Position numbers and translations under genes: made by a program. This document shows, in pieces, positions 1-9,511 of a stretch of DNA of 64,000 nt. Positions within the stretch are counted from its first letter, which is position 1, and each line of letters opens with the position of its first letter. This stretch comes from Myxococcus sp. CA023 (GTDB lineage: Bacteria > Myxococcota > Myxococcia > Myxococcales > Myxococcaceae): assembly GCF_010998615.1 (NCBI RefSeq), contig NZ_JAAEAH010000058.1, forward strand, positions 1-64,000, in the 5' to 3' direction. The notes beneath the pieces were generated by a model that ran no database searches, was not told where the DNA came from, and was given only the letters and a program-made list of their open reading frames with translations.

Positions 1-7
1 CCCAGCG

Positions 8-25
8 CCTGGCCCCCCGGCCAGG
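8..25. terminator. GC hairpin, possible terminator
   Basis: CCTGGCC and GGCCAGG form a perfect 7-bp inverted repeat around a CCCC loop. It has no T-tract, so it may be a terminator for a gene outside the window or simply a structured GC patch. Confidence 0.3.
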
Positions 26-80
26 CCCCCCGTGCTTCGAGCCCCGCTCCGTGCTGGAGCGTGATGTCCTGTCCTATTGC

Positions 81-96
81 GTGTGGCGTGCCACAC
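81..96. promoter_or_regulatory. 16-bp palindrome
   Basis: GTGTGGC-GT-GCCACAC is a perfect 7+7 inverted repeat with a 2-bp centre in non-coding DNA. Its size suits a dimeric regulator site. It may belong to a gene to the left of the window. Confidence 0.3.
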
Positions 97-182
97 ACGG
101 GGCCCGGTGGGCCCACCTGAACGTCCCAAGTCTTTTCAGTGGGTTATGGATTCGGGTGCCTTTTCACGGGGCTGTGCGGGGT

Positions 183-252
183 GGTGACAACTGTCATCAC
201 CGGTGACAACCGTCATCACCGGGACAGCCCCCAGGTGGTGACTCTTGTCACC
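183..252. promoter_or_regulatory. Three clustered TGAC...GTCA palindromes (candidate operators)
   Basis: Two abutting 19-bp copies, GGTGACAACYGTCATCACC, lie at 183-201 and 202-220. Their core is TGACA-N2-TGTCA, perfect in the first copy and with one mismatch in the second. A third palindrome, GGTGAC-TCTT-GTCACC with perfect 6-bp arms, lies at 237-252. The cluster sits downstream of truB in a stretch without a gene, so it more likely serves a gene beyond the left edge. The binding protein is unknown. Confidence 0.5.
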
Positions 253-320
253 GGCGGCCCATCCCGGGCGGAGCGCGTGGCACCTTGGCAACGGTGGGGC
301 GGGGCTTCCCGCGCGCGGGC

Positions 321-1229
321 CTACAGCCCTCCGCGCAGCTCCAACTCGCTCCACAGCGCGCCGTCGCGCTCCCGTAGCAGGAAGACGAGGCGCCCCTGGT
401 GGAAGCCTCGCACCGGCGCCACCGGGTCCGGGAAGCCGGGGGGCAGCGCCCAATCCGCCGGCTGGAGGCCGCTCGCGGGGACGGGGCGCTCGCGGCGCAG
501 CTCGCCCACCTCCGCGTCCGTGAGCGTCCGCACGCGGGCCCAGGGCAACAGATCGCGTCCGTGCAGCCACACCCGTTGCCCCAGCCCCGGGTCCTCCCAC
601 GGGCCAATCGCCGTGCGCCGCAGGGTGGACAGGTGCGCCCCACAGCCCAGCACGCGCCCCACGTCGCGGGCCAGCGAGCGCACGTAGTAGCCCCCACGGC
701 AGCTCAGCCACAGGCGGCTGGCGCGCGGCAGGTCATGGGACAGCCAGCGCGCGGCGTGCAGGTACACGCGCGAGGGCGGCAGTTCCACGACTTCTCCCCG
801 GTGCGCCTTCCGGTAGGCGGGCTCGCCCCCCACCTTCTTCGCGCTGGTAGCCGGAGGCACCTGTTCCCGCCAGCCCACGAAGGACGCCAGCGCCGCGTCC
901 AGGCCTTCCGGCGTCAGCGCCCCCGTGTCTCCCTGGAAGACGGGCCGGCCGTGCAGGTCCCCCGTGTCCGTCTCCGTGCCCCAGACGACCTCCGCCTCGT
1001 AGACCTTGGGCACGGCGTGCAGCAGCTCGAACAGGCGCGGCGCCTGCCCCACCAGCACCAGCAGCAACCCTTCCGCGAAGGGGTCCAGCGTCCCTCCGTG
1101 GCACACCGGTATCCGCTTGCCCGGCTGCGCGGCCTTCGCCTCCTCCATGAACCGCTGCACCACCGAGAAGCTCGTGGCGCCCACCGGCTTGTGGACCCGG
1201 TAGATGCCCGGACTCAGTTTCCCTCCCAC
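321..1229 (-). CDS. truB: tRNA pseudouridine(55) synthase TruB
   Basis: TruB isomerises U55 to pseudouridine in the T-loop of tRNAs in the cytoplasm. The protein shows the family signature GGTLDPFAEGLLLVLVG, with the catalytic Asp in TLDP, and the KPVGATSF motif near the N-terminus, which is typical of TruB. At about 302 residues it has the normal family length. The start is taken at the GTG at 1229 because a perfect AGGAGG lies six bases upstream; an in-frame GTG at 1253 would add eight residues and place this ribosome binding site inside the gene. The gene stands alone here: the neighbour upstream is divergent, and the usual rbfA/infB context is absent. Confidence 0.93.
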   Translation of the reverse strand: MGGKLSPGIYRVHKPVGATSFSVVQRFMEEAKAAQPGKRIPVCHGGTLDPFAEGLLLVLVGQAPRLFELLHAVPKVYEAEVVWGTETDTGDLHGRPVFQGDTGALTPEGLDAALASFVGWREQVPPATSAKKVGGEPAYRKAHRGEVVELPPSRVYLHAARWLSHDLPRASRLWLSCRGGYYVRSLARDVGRVLGCGAHLSTLRRTAIGPWEDPGLGQRVWLHGRDLLPWARVRTLTDAEVGELRRERPVPASGLQPADWALPPGFPDPVAPVRGFHQGRLVFLLRERDGALWSELELRGGL

Positions 1230-1522
1230 CGCGACCCTCCTGTGGCCTCCCACCCTACCTTGGCCGCGTGAGCGGTGGCGAAAGGTGGCACCCCCGCCGC
1301 GTCCGCAATGAAAGACAATTCATGCCGTGCGCCGGGGCGCCGCGCGCCCGCAAGGTCAGGACCATTTCCCGCCCAAAAAACAAGCAACCGCTGCATTGCC
1401 CGGCCTTTGGCATTCATCTGGCAATCATCTCGAATCGGGAACGCCATGACGGGCGTATGCCTGCGTGCAGGTGCAGGACGGCCATCCCCGCCGTGCCTCG
1501 CATTGCCCCATGAGGTTTCGAC

Positions 1523-3247
1523 ATGACGTCCCCGCTTCGCTCGGGCCGGGCCTTACTGTCCGCCCTGACCCTGCTGCTGTCCGCCACCACGGGCTGTGAT
1601 GACGACCCGCCGCCGCCCGTACCCGACGCGGGGCAGCAGCCCACGGACTCCGGCACGGACGCGGGTTCCGAGGACGCGGGCACCGAGGACGCCGGGACGG
1701 ACGCGGGTCCCGAGGCGCCCTGGGATGGGAGTTACACCGTGCTGGACGACCCGGGTGACTGGATTGACCGGGGCGCGTTCTCCGCGTGCCGTTTCACCGC
1801 CACCAACCCCACCCTCGAGGAATGCGCGGACCCGGCGAACTTCGACCTGTCGTCCTGCAACCCCGACCAGCTCGCCGCGGTGGAGCCACACGGCATCTAC
1901 GTGGGCGACGGGCGGGGAGCGCGGCCGCTGGCGGATGGCGGCACGTCCGTCACACCGGGCAGCGCCGGCTTCCGGCTCTTCTCGGACGGGGGCACCGATA
2001 CGCTCCTGAGCATGCCCCTCACCACGCGGATGACGGACGGCGGCATGTTCTTCCTCTCCGCCCGGCAGACGCACCCCGTCCTCGGAGAGCGGGTCTACTC
2101 CGTGGCCGGCTGCGAGACGCCCCAGCCCGGCTTCATCACCGGCTGCTACGTCAGCTGCCGGCAGACGCCCCAGCGCTCCACCTGGACCCCGGGGACCTTC
2201 GAGGCCGAGCGGGCGGAGCGGAGCGGTGAAGCCGAGGCCTCCGGTGGGCTGCAACTCGTCTCCGAGTCCTTCGTGGAGCTGGGCACGCCGGCGGATGTCT
2301 ACGTCACCCGCGGCCATGCCTACGTGGTGTCCTTCAACCTGTACGGCCGCTTCGGCGGGCTCACCGTCTTCGACGTGAGCGACCCGGCGCACCCCTTCTT
2401 CAAGACCTCCATCAGCCTACCGGGTGACTCGTTCTGGAACGGCGTGTGGGCCAAGGGCGACGCGCTGTACATCGCGAGCTCCATCACCGGCGTCTCCGTC
2501 TTCGACATCTCCGACCCGGGGGCGCCGGAGTTCGTCATGAGCCTGCCTGGCAACGGCCGCGCCAACGTGCACACCGTCCTGGTGGATGGGGACCGGCTGT
2601 ATGCGTCCGACATCACCGACTCCGTGGGCAACACCCGGGTCTACGACGTCAGCACACCGCTGGCGCCCGTCCTGCGGCAGGTCATCACCCTGCCCGAGAT
2701 GTACTCCTCGGGCGGGCCGCATGACGTCTTCGCGTACGAGGGCCGCCTCTACATCAGCAACGCCTCCGGCGGTTACTCCATCGTGGACGTCAGCGACCTG
2801 GAGAACGTGCAGCACCTGGGGCAATACTTCTATCCGGGGTTCGGTGGCTTCGCGCACCACAGCGCGGTGGGCACCTTCGCGGGCCGCACCATCGCCTTCG
2901 AGGGCGGCGAGTTCCCGGGTTCACACCTGCGCGTCCTGGAGGTCTCCGACCCAGCGAACATCGTGAAGATTGGCGAGTTCCGCATGCGATACACCACGTC
3001 CATCCACAACATGATTCTCAAGGGCCACCGGCTGTACGTCGCCTGGTACCACGAGGGCCTGCGGGTGCTGGACGTGGCCAATCCCACCCAGCCCCGGCAG
3101 GTGGCGCACTTCAACACGTATCGGGAGCGCGACCCGAATCGCAGTGACGGCGCCTTCGAGGGCGCCATCGGCATCCGCGTGCCCGGGGATGGGTACGTCT
3201 ACGTCGTCGACACCTCGCGCGGACTGCTCATCTTCAACGAGCCGTGA
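1523..3247 (+). CDS. LVIVD-repeat lipoprotein (first of a tandem pair)
   Basis: This 574-residue protein is predicted to be exported. A hydrophobic signal ends in SATTGC, giving a probable lipidated Cys25 with an atypical -3 position, followed by an acidic linker of DAG/EDAG repeats. The body carries repeated blocks such as GLTVFDVSDPAHP, GVSVFDISDPGAP and GLRVLDVANPTQP, which are LVIVD-type blades of a beta-propeller. The family function is unknown; surface binding or display is inferred. GAGG seven bases before the ATG supports the start. The next gene is a paralogue ending in the same YVVDTSRGLLIFNEP block, so the pair arose by tandem duplication. Confidence 0.8.
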   Translation: MTSPLRSGRALLSALTLLLSATTGCDDDPPPPVPDAGQQPTDSGTDAGSEDAGTEDAGTDAGPEAPWDGSYTVLDDPGDWIDRGAFSACRFTATNPTLEECADPANFDLSSCNPDQLAAVEPHGIYVGDGRGARPLADGGTSVTPGSAGFRLFSDGGTDTLLSMPLTTRMTDGGMFFLSARQTHPVLGERVYSVAGCETPQPGFITGCYVSCRQTPQRSTWTPGTFEAERAERSGEAEASGGLQLVSESFVELGTPADVYVTRGHAYVVSFNLYGRFGGLTVFDVSDPAHPFFKTSISLPGDSFWNGVWAKGDALYIASSITGVSVFDISDPGAPEFVMSLPGNGRANVHTVLVDGDRLYASDITDSVGNTRVYDVSTPLAPVLRQVITLPEMYSSGGPHDVFAYEGRLYISNASGGYSIVDVSDLENVQHLGQYFYPGFGGFAHHSAVGTFAGRTIAFEGGEFPGSHLRVLEVSDPANIVKIGEFRMRYTTSIHNMILKGHRLYVAWYHEGLRVLDVANPTQPRQVAHFNTYRERDPNRSDGAFEGAIGIRVPGDGYVYVVDTSRGLLIFNEP

Positions 3248-3350
3248 GCCATCCGGGGGCGCCACTTCGCGGCGCTCGCGATGACCTCCATGCTGAACAC
3301 AGGGCGTCCGCGAAACGATGCGGGCGCCCATCATCCAGAGGCTGCACCTC

Positions 3351-4955
3351 ATGTCTGTTCGTGCCTTGCTCCCGTTGCTGGCGCTCGTTTGCTCCGTGTC
3401 GTTGTCCGCCTGCTCCTCGTCGGAGCCCTCGCCCTCCACGCCGCCTCCCGAGCCACCGGCGTATAACGGCCCCTGGGAGGTGCTTCCGGAGCTGGGGGAA
3501 TGGGTGGACCCCGGGGCCTTCGAGTCTTGTCCCGCGCAGACGTCCCAGGCGGCGTGCAACGCGCCGGAGACACTGGTGATGCCAGACTGTGACTTCGGCT
3601 CGCTCGCGGGCCTGGAGCGGCAGGGCGCCATCTACCGCGCGGAAATCCGGTACGAGACCCAGGTGCAGCCCGGCACCGTGCAAGTCTTCCCGGAGAACGG
3701 TGGTTTCCAGTTCGATGCCTCGGGCCAGCCCATGTCCGTCATGGGGCGCAAGCCCCATGCAGCCACCATGAATGGCGAGCGGTTCTTCATGTCCTCCGGA
3801 CCCACGAGCCAAACCAGGCTCCAAGACCGCTACACGTTCATCGGCTGTCACGCCCAGGGTCCACGGAGCCTCACCGGCTGCGTTCTCTGGTGCCGAGACA
3901 GCATCCTGCGCCATAGCGGTAGCTTCCGCGCCGAGCGCATGACGTGGCGAGAGGGCGAGCCCGAGTCCGCCAACCTCCAGCTCCTGTCCGAAATGCGCGT
4001 GGGCCTGGACACGCCTGTGGACGTGTATGTCACCCATGGCCACGCCTATGTCGTGGGCATCGACCGGCGAGGAGTCGGCGGCGGCCTCGTCGTCTTCAAC
4101 GTGAGCAATCCCTACATTCCCGTCCAGCAGACGGTCATCCGATTCGGCCATAACGACTACTGGAATGCCGTGTGGGCTCGAGACAATGCGCTCTACGTCG
4201 GCAGCGCTCGCGACGGCCTGCTCGTGTTCGACCTGGCTGACCCGCGGGTGCCCGCCTTCGTGCGCAACCACCCCAGCGGTGGCGGCCCAGTCGACGTGCA
4301 CACCCTCTTCGTGGACGGAAATCGGCTCTATGCCATGTCGCCATCCCACAAGCAGACGATCATCTTCGACATCACCCAACCGCTGGAGCCTCAGCTCCTC
4401 ACCCGCTTCACGTATCCCAGAAGTACGGGCTATCCGCATGACGCCTTCGCGTATGAGGGGCGCCTCTACATCAACCACCTCGACGATGGCTTCCTCATCG
4501 CAGGACTGGACGACGAGACACCGGAGTTGCTCGGCCGCTACACCTATCCCCATGCCTTCAGCCACGCCAACGCGGTGGGTACCTTCAATGGCCGCACCGT
4601 GGCCTTCGAGGGCGGCGAGACGATGGGCTCCCATATCCGCGTGCTGGACGTCACCGACCCGGCGAATATCGTGAAGATTGGTGAGTACCGCCTGCGCGGC
4701 CTCACCTCCGTCCACAACATGCTGCTGGTGGGCACGCGGCTGTACGTCGCGTACTACCATGAGGGTGTGCGCGTATTGGACGTGTCCAATCCCTCGCAGC
4801 CTCGCGAGATCGCGCACTACAACACCTTCCGCGAGTCAGACCCGAACCGGACAGACAAGCTGACCGACGGCGCCATCGGCATCCGCGTGCCGGGGGACGG
4901 CCGCATCTACGTCGTGGACACGTCGCGCGGGCTGCTCATCTTCAACGAGCCGTAG
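3351..4955 (+). CDS. LVIVD-repeat lipoprotein (second of a tandem pair)
   Basis: Starting at the ATG at 3351 gives a clean signal peptide, MSVRALLPLLALVCSVSLSAC, with a canonical LSAC lipobox; an upstream ATG at 3318 would put 11 charged residues before it. The mature part repeats the blade pattern of the preceding gene (GGLVVFNVSNPYIP, GLLVFDLADPRVP, GVRVLDVSNPSQP) and shares the sequence VYVTHGHAYVV. It lacks the long acidic linker of its paralogue, having a short Ser/Pro linker instead. It is probably an outer-membrane or periplasmic propeller lipoprotein of unknown ligand. It converges on the next operon with only nine bases between stop codons. Confidence 0.78.
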   Translation: MSVRALLPLLALVCSVSLSACSSSEPSPSTPPPEPPAYNGPWEVLPELGEWVDPGAFESCPAQTSQAACNAPETLVMPDCDFGSLAGLERQGAIYRAEIRYETQVQPGTVQVFPENGGFQFDASGQPMSVMGRKPHAATMNGERFFMSSGPTSQTRLQDRYTFIGCHAQGPRSLTGCVLWCRDSILRHSGSFRAERMTWREGEPESANLQLLSEMRVGLDTPVDVYVTHGHAYVVGIDRRGVGGGLVVFNVSNPYIPVQQTVIRFGHNDYWNAVWARDNALYVGSARDGLLVFDLADPRVPAFVRNHPSGGGPVDVHTLFVDGNRLYAMSPSHKQTIIFDITQPLEPQLLTRFTYPRSTGYPHDAFAYEGRLYINHLDDGFLIAGLDDETPELLGRYTYPHAFSHANAVGTFNGRTVAFEGGETMGSHIRVLDVTDPANIVKIGEYRLRGLTSVHNMLLVGTRLYVAYYHEGVRVLDVSNPSQPREIAHYNTFRESDPNRTDKLTDGAIGIRVPGDGRIYVVDTSRGLLIFNEP

Positions 4956-4964
4956 CCCTGGGGC

Positions 4965-6986
4965 TCAGGCCTCGATGCGGTTGCGGCCGTTCTCCTTCGC
5001 GCGCAAGAGCCGCGCGTCCGCGGTCCGCAGCAGCGACTCCACCGTGTCGCCGTCCCCTGGCGACACCGCGATGCCCGCGCTGAAGGTGACGTGGAAGGGC
5101 TCGCCGGTGTCGCCGTCGAAGGTCATGTCCGACAGCTCCGCCGCGGTGCGGGCGAGGATTTCCGAGGCGCTGCCCGCGCCCTCACCCAAAAGCCCCACCA
5201 CGAACTCCTCGCCGCCCCAGCGGCCGCGCACGTCCTCGCGGCGGAAGCGCGCGCCCAGCAGCCGGCCCAACCACATCAACACGCGGTCTCCCGCCAAGTG
5301 GCCGTAGCGGTCATTCACCTGCTTGAAGTGGTCCACGTCCAGGAAGCACAAGGCCAGCGGCTTTCCCTGGCGCCGTGACTCGGCCAGCCGGGCGCGGAGC
5401 CCGTCCAGGAAGGGCCGGCGCAGCAGCAGGCCCGTCAGTCCATCCCGCTCCGCCCGCTCGCGAGACAGGCGCGTGCGCTCCAACCGGGCCTGCACGCGCG
5501 CTCGCAGCTCCTCGCGCAGCACCGGCTTGGAGAGGTAGTCATCCGCCCCCGCCTGGAAGGCCGCCAGCCGGAACTCCAGCCCCAGGTGCGCGGTAATCAG
5601 CAGCACCGGCAACTCCTGCCACTCCGGCGTGGAGCGCAGAATCCGGCACAGGTCGAAGCCGCTGGGCCCCGGCATCTGCACGTCCAGCAGCAACAGGTCC
5701 GGCCGGTGCTGCGCCAGCGCCTCCATCAACCCGTGCGCGTCATTCAGCCCCACCACCTCAATCTGGTCGCTGGCGAGGGCCTGCGTCAGCGCGGCGATGG
5801 CGTCCGGGTCGTCATCCACCACCATCACCCGCGCGCGCTCCGGGCGGCGCGCCGCCACCATGCGCTCGGCCGCGGCGGAGAAGTCCCGCGCGGTGAAGGG
5901 CCGTGGAAGGAAGAGGGACGCCCCCGCGTGCGCCGCCGCCACCCGTTCCTCCAGCACATCCCGGGCACCCGTGACGGCCAGCGGCAGCACGGGCAGGCTC
6001 TCCTCCGCACGCAGCGCATGCGCCACGGCCAGGCCGCCCAGTGGACCGCCCAGGTCCAGGTGGACCAGCACGCCATCCACCCACTGCCGCCGCGCCACCT
6101 CACACGCCGCGTCCGCCGTGCGCGCCGTCACCACGCCCACGCCCACCTGCCGACCCATGCGCTCCGCGTCGGCCAACAGCTTCGCGTCCTCGTCCACCAC
6201 CAGCAGCACACCTTCAGAGGATTGCGGCGGCGCGGCGGCGGGCTTCACCGGAACGGAGGCCGCGGCGGCCAACGTGCGGAAGGCAGCGTCCAGCGCCGCC
6301 ACATCCACGGGCGCACCGGCCCGGGCCGGCAGCAGCACCGCCTCCAACTGGCCCGCCCGGATGCTCACCTCCGCGAAGCCGTAGCTGCCCGCGGTGCCGT
6401 GCAACTTGTGGACAACCGTGTAGGCCTCCTCCAGCGCCGCCGCGTCACCACCACGCCCGCGGACGAGCAGCGCCTCCAGCGCCGCCACCTTCTCCTTCAG
6501 CCGGGTGCCGTACTCCGCGTTGAGCGCCGCGAGGCTGGCGGCCAGGTCGTCCACCTCCACGTCCACTTCCTCCGCCTCCTCCAGCGCCTCGGGCGGTGGC
6601 GGTGGCGGCAGGGCCGGCGCGGGGAAGAGCTGGTTCACCCAGACGAGCAGCTCCTCCGGCTTGTAGGGCTTGTGGATGATGCGCACCACGCCCAACTGCC
6701 GCGTGAGCAGCTCGTGGCTCTTCAAGTCCTTCCAGAAGGCCGAGGCGAAGAGGATGGGCAGCTTGGGCTGCGTCTTGCGCAGCTCGCGAATGAAGTCCGC
6801 GCCCGTCATCCCCGGCAGCAGACCGTCCACGATGGCGGCGTCCACCGGCACGCGCGCGAGCACGGCCTGCGCCTCCGCCGCGCTGCGCGCGGGCTCCACG
6901 CGGTAGCCCTTCTCACGCAAGAAGGTGCCCACCAGGGACTGCAAATCCTTGTCGTCCTCCAGGAACAGGAGCGTCCTGCTGCTCAT
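4965..6986 (-). CDS. Multidomain response regulator diguanylate cyclase (REC-HPt-REC-REC-GGDEF)
   Basis: This 673-residue cytoplasmic protein likely makes c-di-GMP. Domains in order: a receiver (acceptor Asp54); a proline-rich linker; an HPt domain with HKLHG centred on His193; a degenerate receiver (about 255-375, candidate Asp311); a canonical receiver (Asp435, MVVDDDPD); and a GGDEF domain with GGEEF at about 591 and an RRED inhibitory site five residues before it. The intact active and I sites suggest a functional, product-inhibited cyclase. It is the last gene of a three-gene operon and overlaps the hybrid kinase by ATGA. The built-in HPt suggests that it receives and relays phosphate itself. 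Confidence 0.88.
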   Translation of the reverse strand: MSSRTLLFLEDDKDLQSLVGTFLREKGYRVEPARSAAEAQAVLARVPVDAAIVDGLLPGMTGADFIRELRKTQPKLPILFASAFWKDLKSHELLTRQLGVVRIIHKPYKPEELLVWVNQLFPAPALPPPPPPEALEEAEEVDVEVDDLAASLAALNAEYGTRLKEKVAALEALLVRGRGGDAAALEEAYTVVHKLHGTAGSYGFAEVSIRAGQLEAVLLPARAGAPVDVAALDAAFRTLAAAASVPVKPAAAPPQSSEGVLLVVDEDAKLLADAERMGRQVGVGVVTARTADAACEVARRQWVDGVLVHLDLGGPLGGLAVAHALRAEESLPVLPLAVTGARDVLEERVAAAHAGASLFLPRPFTARDFSAAAERMVAARRPERARVMVVDDDPDAIAALTQALASDQIEVVGLNDAHGLMEALAQHRPDLLLLDVQMPGPSGFDLCRILRSTPEWQELPVLLITAHLGLEFRLAAFQAGADDYLSKPVLREELRARVQARLERTRLSRERAERDGLTGLLLRRPFLDGLRARLAESRRQGKPLALCFLDVDHFKQVNDRYGHLAGDRVLMWLGRLLGARFRREDVRGRWGGEEFVVGLLGEGAGSASEILARTAAELSDMTFDGDTGEPFHVTFSAGIAVSPGDGDTVESLLRTADARLLRAKENGRNRIEA

Positions 6987-9511
6987 GAGGGGTGTGCCTT
7001 TCTCGCCAGCAGGCCGTTGAGGAGGTCACGCACGGAGGAGACCAGCTCCTCTTCCGAGGCGCGCGACTTGGTGAAGTGCCGGGTGATGCCCAGGGTGAGC
7101 TGCCGCTCATCCATGCGCGTCAAATCCCGGCCCGTGAAGACGATGAGCGGCGTGGCGCGGCCCTTGCCCTGACGGAGGATGTCGACGACCTCGAAGCCGT
7201 CCAGGCGCGGCAGGCCGACGTCCAGGACGATGAGGTCTGGTGTCGTCTCGCGCGCGAGCTCCACCGCGCTCTCGCCGTCCGCCGCCTCGAAGACCTGCAC
7301 GCCCAGCCGCTCCATCTGCGCGCACAGCGTGCGCCGGGTGCTGGCGTCGTCATCCACCACCAGCACGCGCGCCTGGCCCGGCTGCCGTGTGGCATAGCGC
7401 AGCGACTTGAGCAGCCGAGACTCTTCCAAGGGCCGGGGCATCCAGTCCACCCAGTGCGGAACGCCCTCCGCGTCCTCCGAGCGGCCGGACAGCGCCAACA
7501 CGGGCAACTCGTGCGTGCGCGGCTGTTCGCGCAGGCGCCGCACCCAGTCCAGCGCGTGCCCTTCCGGAAGCCGCATGTCCACCACCAGCGCGTCCGGCAG
7601 GGCCGTGTCCAGATGCTTCGCCGCCTCGATGAGGCTGGTGGCGCGCACCACGCGGTAGCCTTCGTGCGCGAGGAGCCCGCCCAGCAGCGACGCCAGCTCC
7701 GCGTCCGCGGTGGTCACCAGCACCTCATGGCGGGACGCGTCCTCGGGGATGACGGGCGGCGGCGTGACGGACGCGGGCCGGGCCGACTCCAGCGTGAAGG
7801 TGAAGGTAGAGCCCCGGCCCTCCTCGCTCTCCACGGTGATGCGGCTGCCGTGCTGCTCCACGATGGCCTGCGAGATGGCCAGCCCCAGCCCCGTGCCCCC
7901 CTTGGAGCGCGTGTCCGAACTGTCCAGTTGCTGGAAGCGGCCGAAGAGGCGCGCACGCTGCTCCTGGGAGATGCCGGGGCCCTGGTCCACCACACTGAAA
8001 CGCACCCGCCCGTCCGCCTCTTCCCCCACGCGCACCGTCACCCCCGCGCCCTGCGGGGAGAACTTCACCGCGTTGGACACCAGGTTGGTGAGCACCTGCA
8101 CCAACCGGTCCCGGTCCGCCTTCACCTGCGGCGTGCCCGTCACCTCGGCCTGGAGCGAGACACCCGCGCCGTCCGCCATGCCCCGGACGCCCGCGAAGGT
8201 GGACTCCACCAAATCCGCGCATTCCGGCGTGGAGACCTTCAGCTCCAGCTTGCCCGCCTCCATCTTCTCCAGGTCGAGGATGTCGTTGATGAGGCGGATG
8301 AGGCGTTCGGTGTTGGTGCGGGCGATGCGCACCATGTCCAGCGCCTGGGGCGGAATGTCGCCCACGATGCCACCCTCCAGCAGGCCCAGGGAGCCGCGGA
8401 TGGAGGTGAGCGGCGTGCGCAGCTCATGGCTGACGGTGGAGATGAACTCGTTCTTCATCCGCTCCACCGCCTTGCGCTCGGTGATGTCGCGCACGAAGAC
8501 GGTGTAGCGAGGCGGACCTTCTCCGGGCACGCGGACGATGGTCAGCTCCGCGGGGAAGGTGCTGCCATCCCTGCGCAGGCACGGGGACTCCAACCGCGTG
8601 GCCTGCCCCGACGCGGTGTACCGCCCCGCGGCCAGCACCTTCTGGCGGGCACCGTCCGGCAGCTCCGCCGGAAGCGCCACGGAGAGGAAGTCGCGGCCCA
8701 CCACGTCCGCGGCGACCACCTGGAAGGTCTTCTGCGCCGAGGGGTTCAGCTCCAGCAAGTCCCCGCCGCCATCCAGCAGCAGGATGCCGTCCGGAGAGGC
8801 CTCCAGAATCGCGGCCTTGCGTGCCTCGCTGGCGCGCAGCCCGTCGTTGGCGGCGGACAAGGCCTTGGTGCGCTCCTCCACCCGCCGCTCCAAATCCGTG
8901 TTGAGCGCGGCCAGGTCGGCGGTGGCCCGCGACAGCCGCACCATCACCACCAGCACGTAGGCCACCAGCGCCAGGGAGACGATGAAGAAGATGATGCGCG
9001 AGCGTTCGTTGCGCGCCTGCGTGCGCTCGTAGAGCTCCAGGTACGTGTTGATGAGGCGCTCCGCCCGCGTGCTGGCGGTGCCCTCCAACAGGGCCTGGAC
9101 GGCCGCGTCCGCCTCTTCCTTCTCCCCCCGCGCGTCCGCGGCGCGGGCTCGCTTCAGCAGCGCGGCGCTCTCCTCCAGCGCGCTGACGAACAGGTCCAGC
9201 GCCGTGTTCATCGTGCGCCGGTCCATGGCGGACAGGAAGGAGGGGAACTGTCGCAGCGCGTCCGCGCGGGCCCGCAGCGCGGCGAAGTCCTCCGGGTCCG
9301 AGCCATGGAGCGTGCGCAGGCCCATGCGTTCGCGCAGCACGTCCATCTCCAAATCACCGCTGGCCACGCGCAGGTGCCGCAGCGCGCTGCGGTAGCGGTC
9401 ATTGTCGGAGGTGGCCCACGGACGGCCCATGGCGAACAGGCCGCACAAGAGCAGCAGCGCGCCCGCCGCCAACACGCCCGAGCGACGGGAGAGGCGAAGC
9501 CCCTGGCTCAC
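6983..9511 (-). CDS. Membrane hybrid sensor histidine kinase
   Basis: At 842 residues, this protein has a first transmembrane helix (VLAAGALLLLCGLFAMG), a helical periplasmic domain of about 150 residues, a second helix, a coiled coil, a PAS domain (ILEASPDGILLLDG), a HisKA domain (FISTVSHELRTPLTSIRG), a HATPase domain with an N box and GGTGLGLAISQ, then two receivers. The first receiver is atypical and the second canonical (LVVDDDAS, VLDVGLPRLDG). The start is the GTG at 9511, which overlaps the stop of the upstream receiver as GTGA; the gene itself overlaps the downstream cyclase as ATGA. The three genes probably form a phosphorelay ending in c-di-GMP control. The signal sensed is unknown. 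Confidence 0.9.
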   Translation of the reverse strand: MSQGLRLSRRSGVLAAGALLLLCGLFAMGRPWATSDNDRYRSALRHLRVASGDLEMDVLRERMGLRTLHGSDPEDFAALRARADALRQFPSFLSAMDRRTMNTALDLFVSALEESAALLKRARAADARGEKEEADAAVQALLEGTASTRAERLINTYLELYERTQARNERSRIIFFIVSLALVAYVLVVMVRLSRATADLAALNTDLERRVEERTKALSAANDGLRASEARKAAILEASPDGILLLDGGGDLLELNPSAQKTFQVVAADVVGRDFLSVALPAELPDGARQKVLAAGRYTASGQATRLESPCLRRDGSTFPAELTIVRVPGEGPPRYTVFVRDITERKAVERMKNEFISTVSHELRTPLTSIRGSLGLLEGGIVGDIPPQALDMVRIARTNTERLIRLINDILDLEKMEAGKLELKVSTPECADLVESTFAGVRGMADGAGVSLQAEVTGTPQVKADRDRLVQVLTNLVSNAVKFSPQGAGVTVRVGEEADGRVRFSVVDQGPGISQEQRARLFGRFQQLDSSDTRSKGGTGLGLAISQAIVEQHGSRITVESEEGRGSTFTFTLESARPASVTPPPVIPEDASRHEVLVTTADAELASLLGGLLAHEGYRVVRATSLIEAAKHLDTALPDALVVDMRLPEGHALDWVRRLREQPRTHELPVLALSGRSEDAEGVPHWVDWMPRPLEESRLLKSLRYATRQPGQARVLVVDDDASTRRTLCAQMERLGVQVFEAADGESAVELARETTPDLIVLDVGLPRLDGFEVVDILRQGKGRATPLIVFTGRDLTRMDERQLTLGITRHFTKSRASEEELVSSVRDLLNGLLARKAHPS

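Larger units (their letters stand above)
1..320. other. Non-coding left edge
   Basis: No convincing gene was found in this 320-bp stretch; the open frames here are GC-driven and run antisense to truB. It holds the palindromes listed separately and is probably the upstream region of a leftward gene that starts outside the window. Confidence 0.5.

Noticed and set aside
136-1271. Long open frames opposite and beside truB
   Set aside because: They are Arg/Pro/Ala-rich, typical of antisense frames in high-GC DNA, and truB explains the region.
3234-4817. 527-codon minus-strand frame under the second LVIVD lipoprotein
   Set aside because: His/Val/Gly-rich translation without motifs; the plus frame has a signal peptide and propeller repeats.
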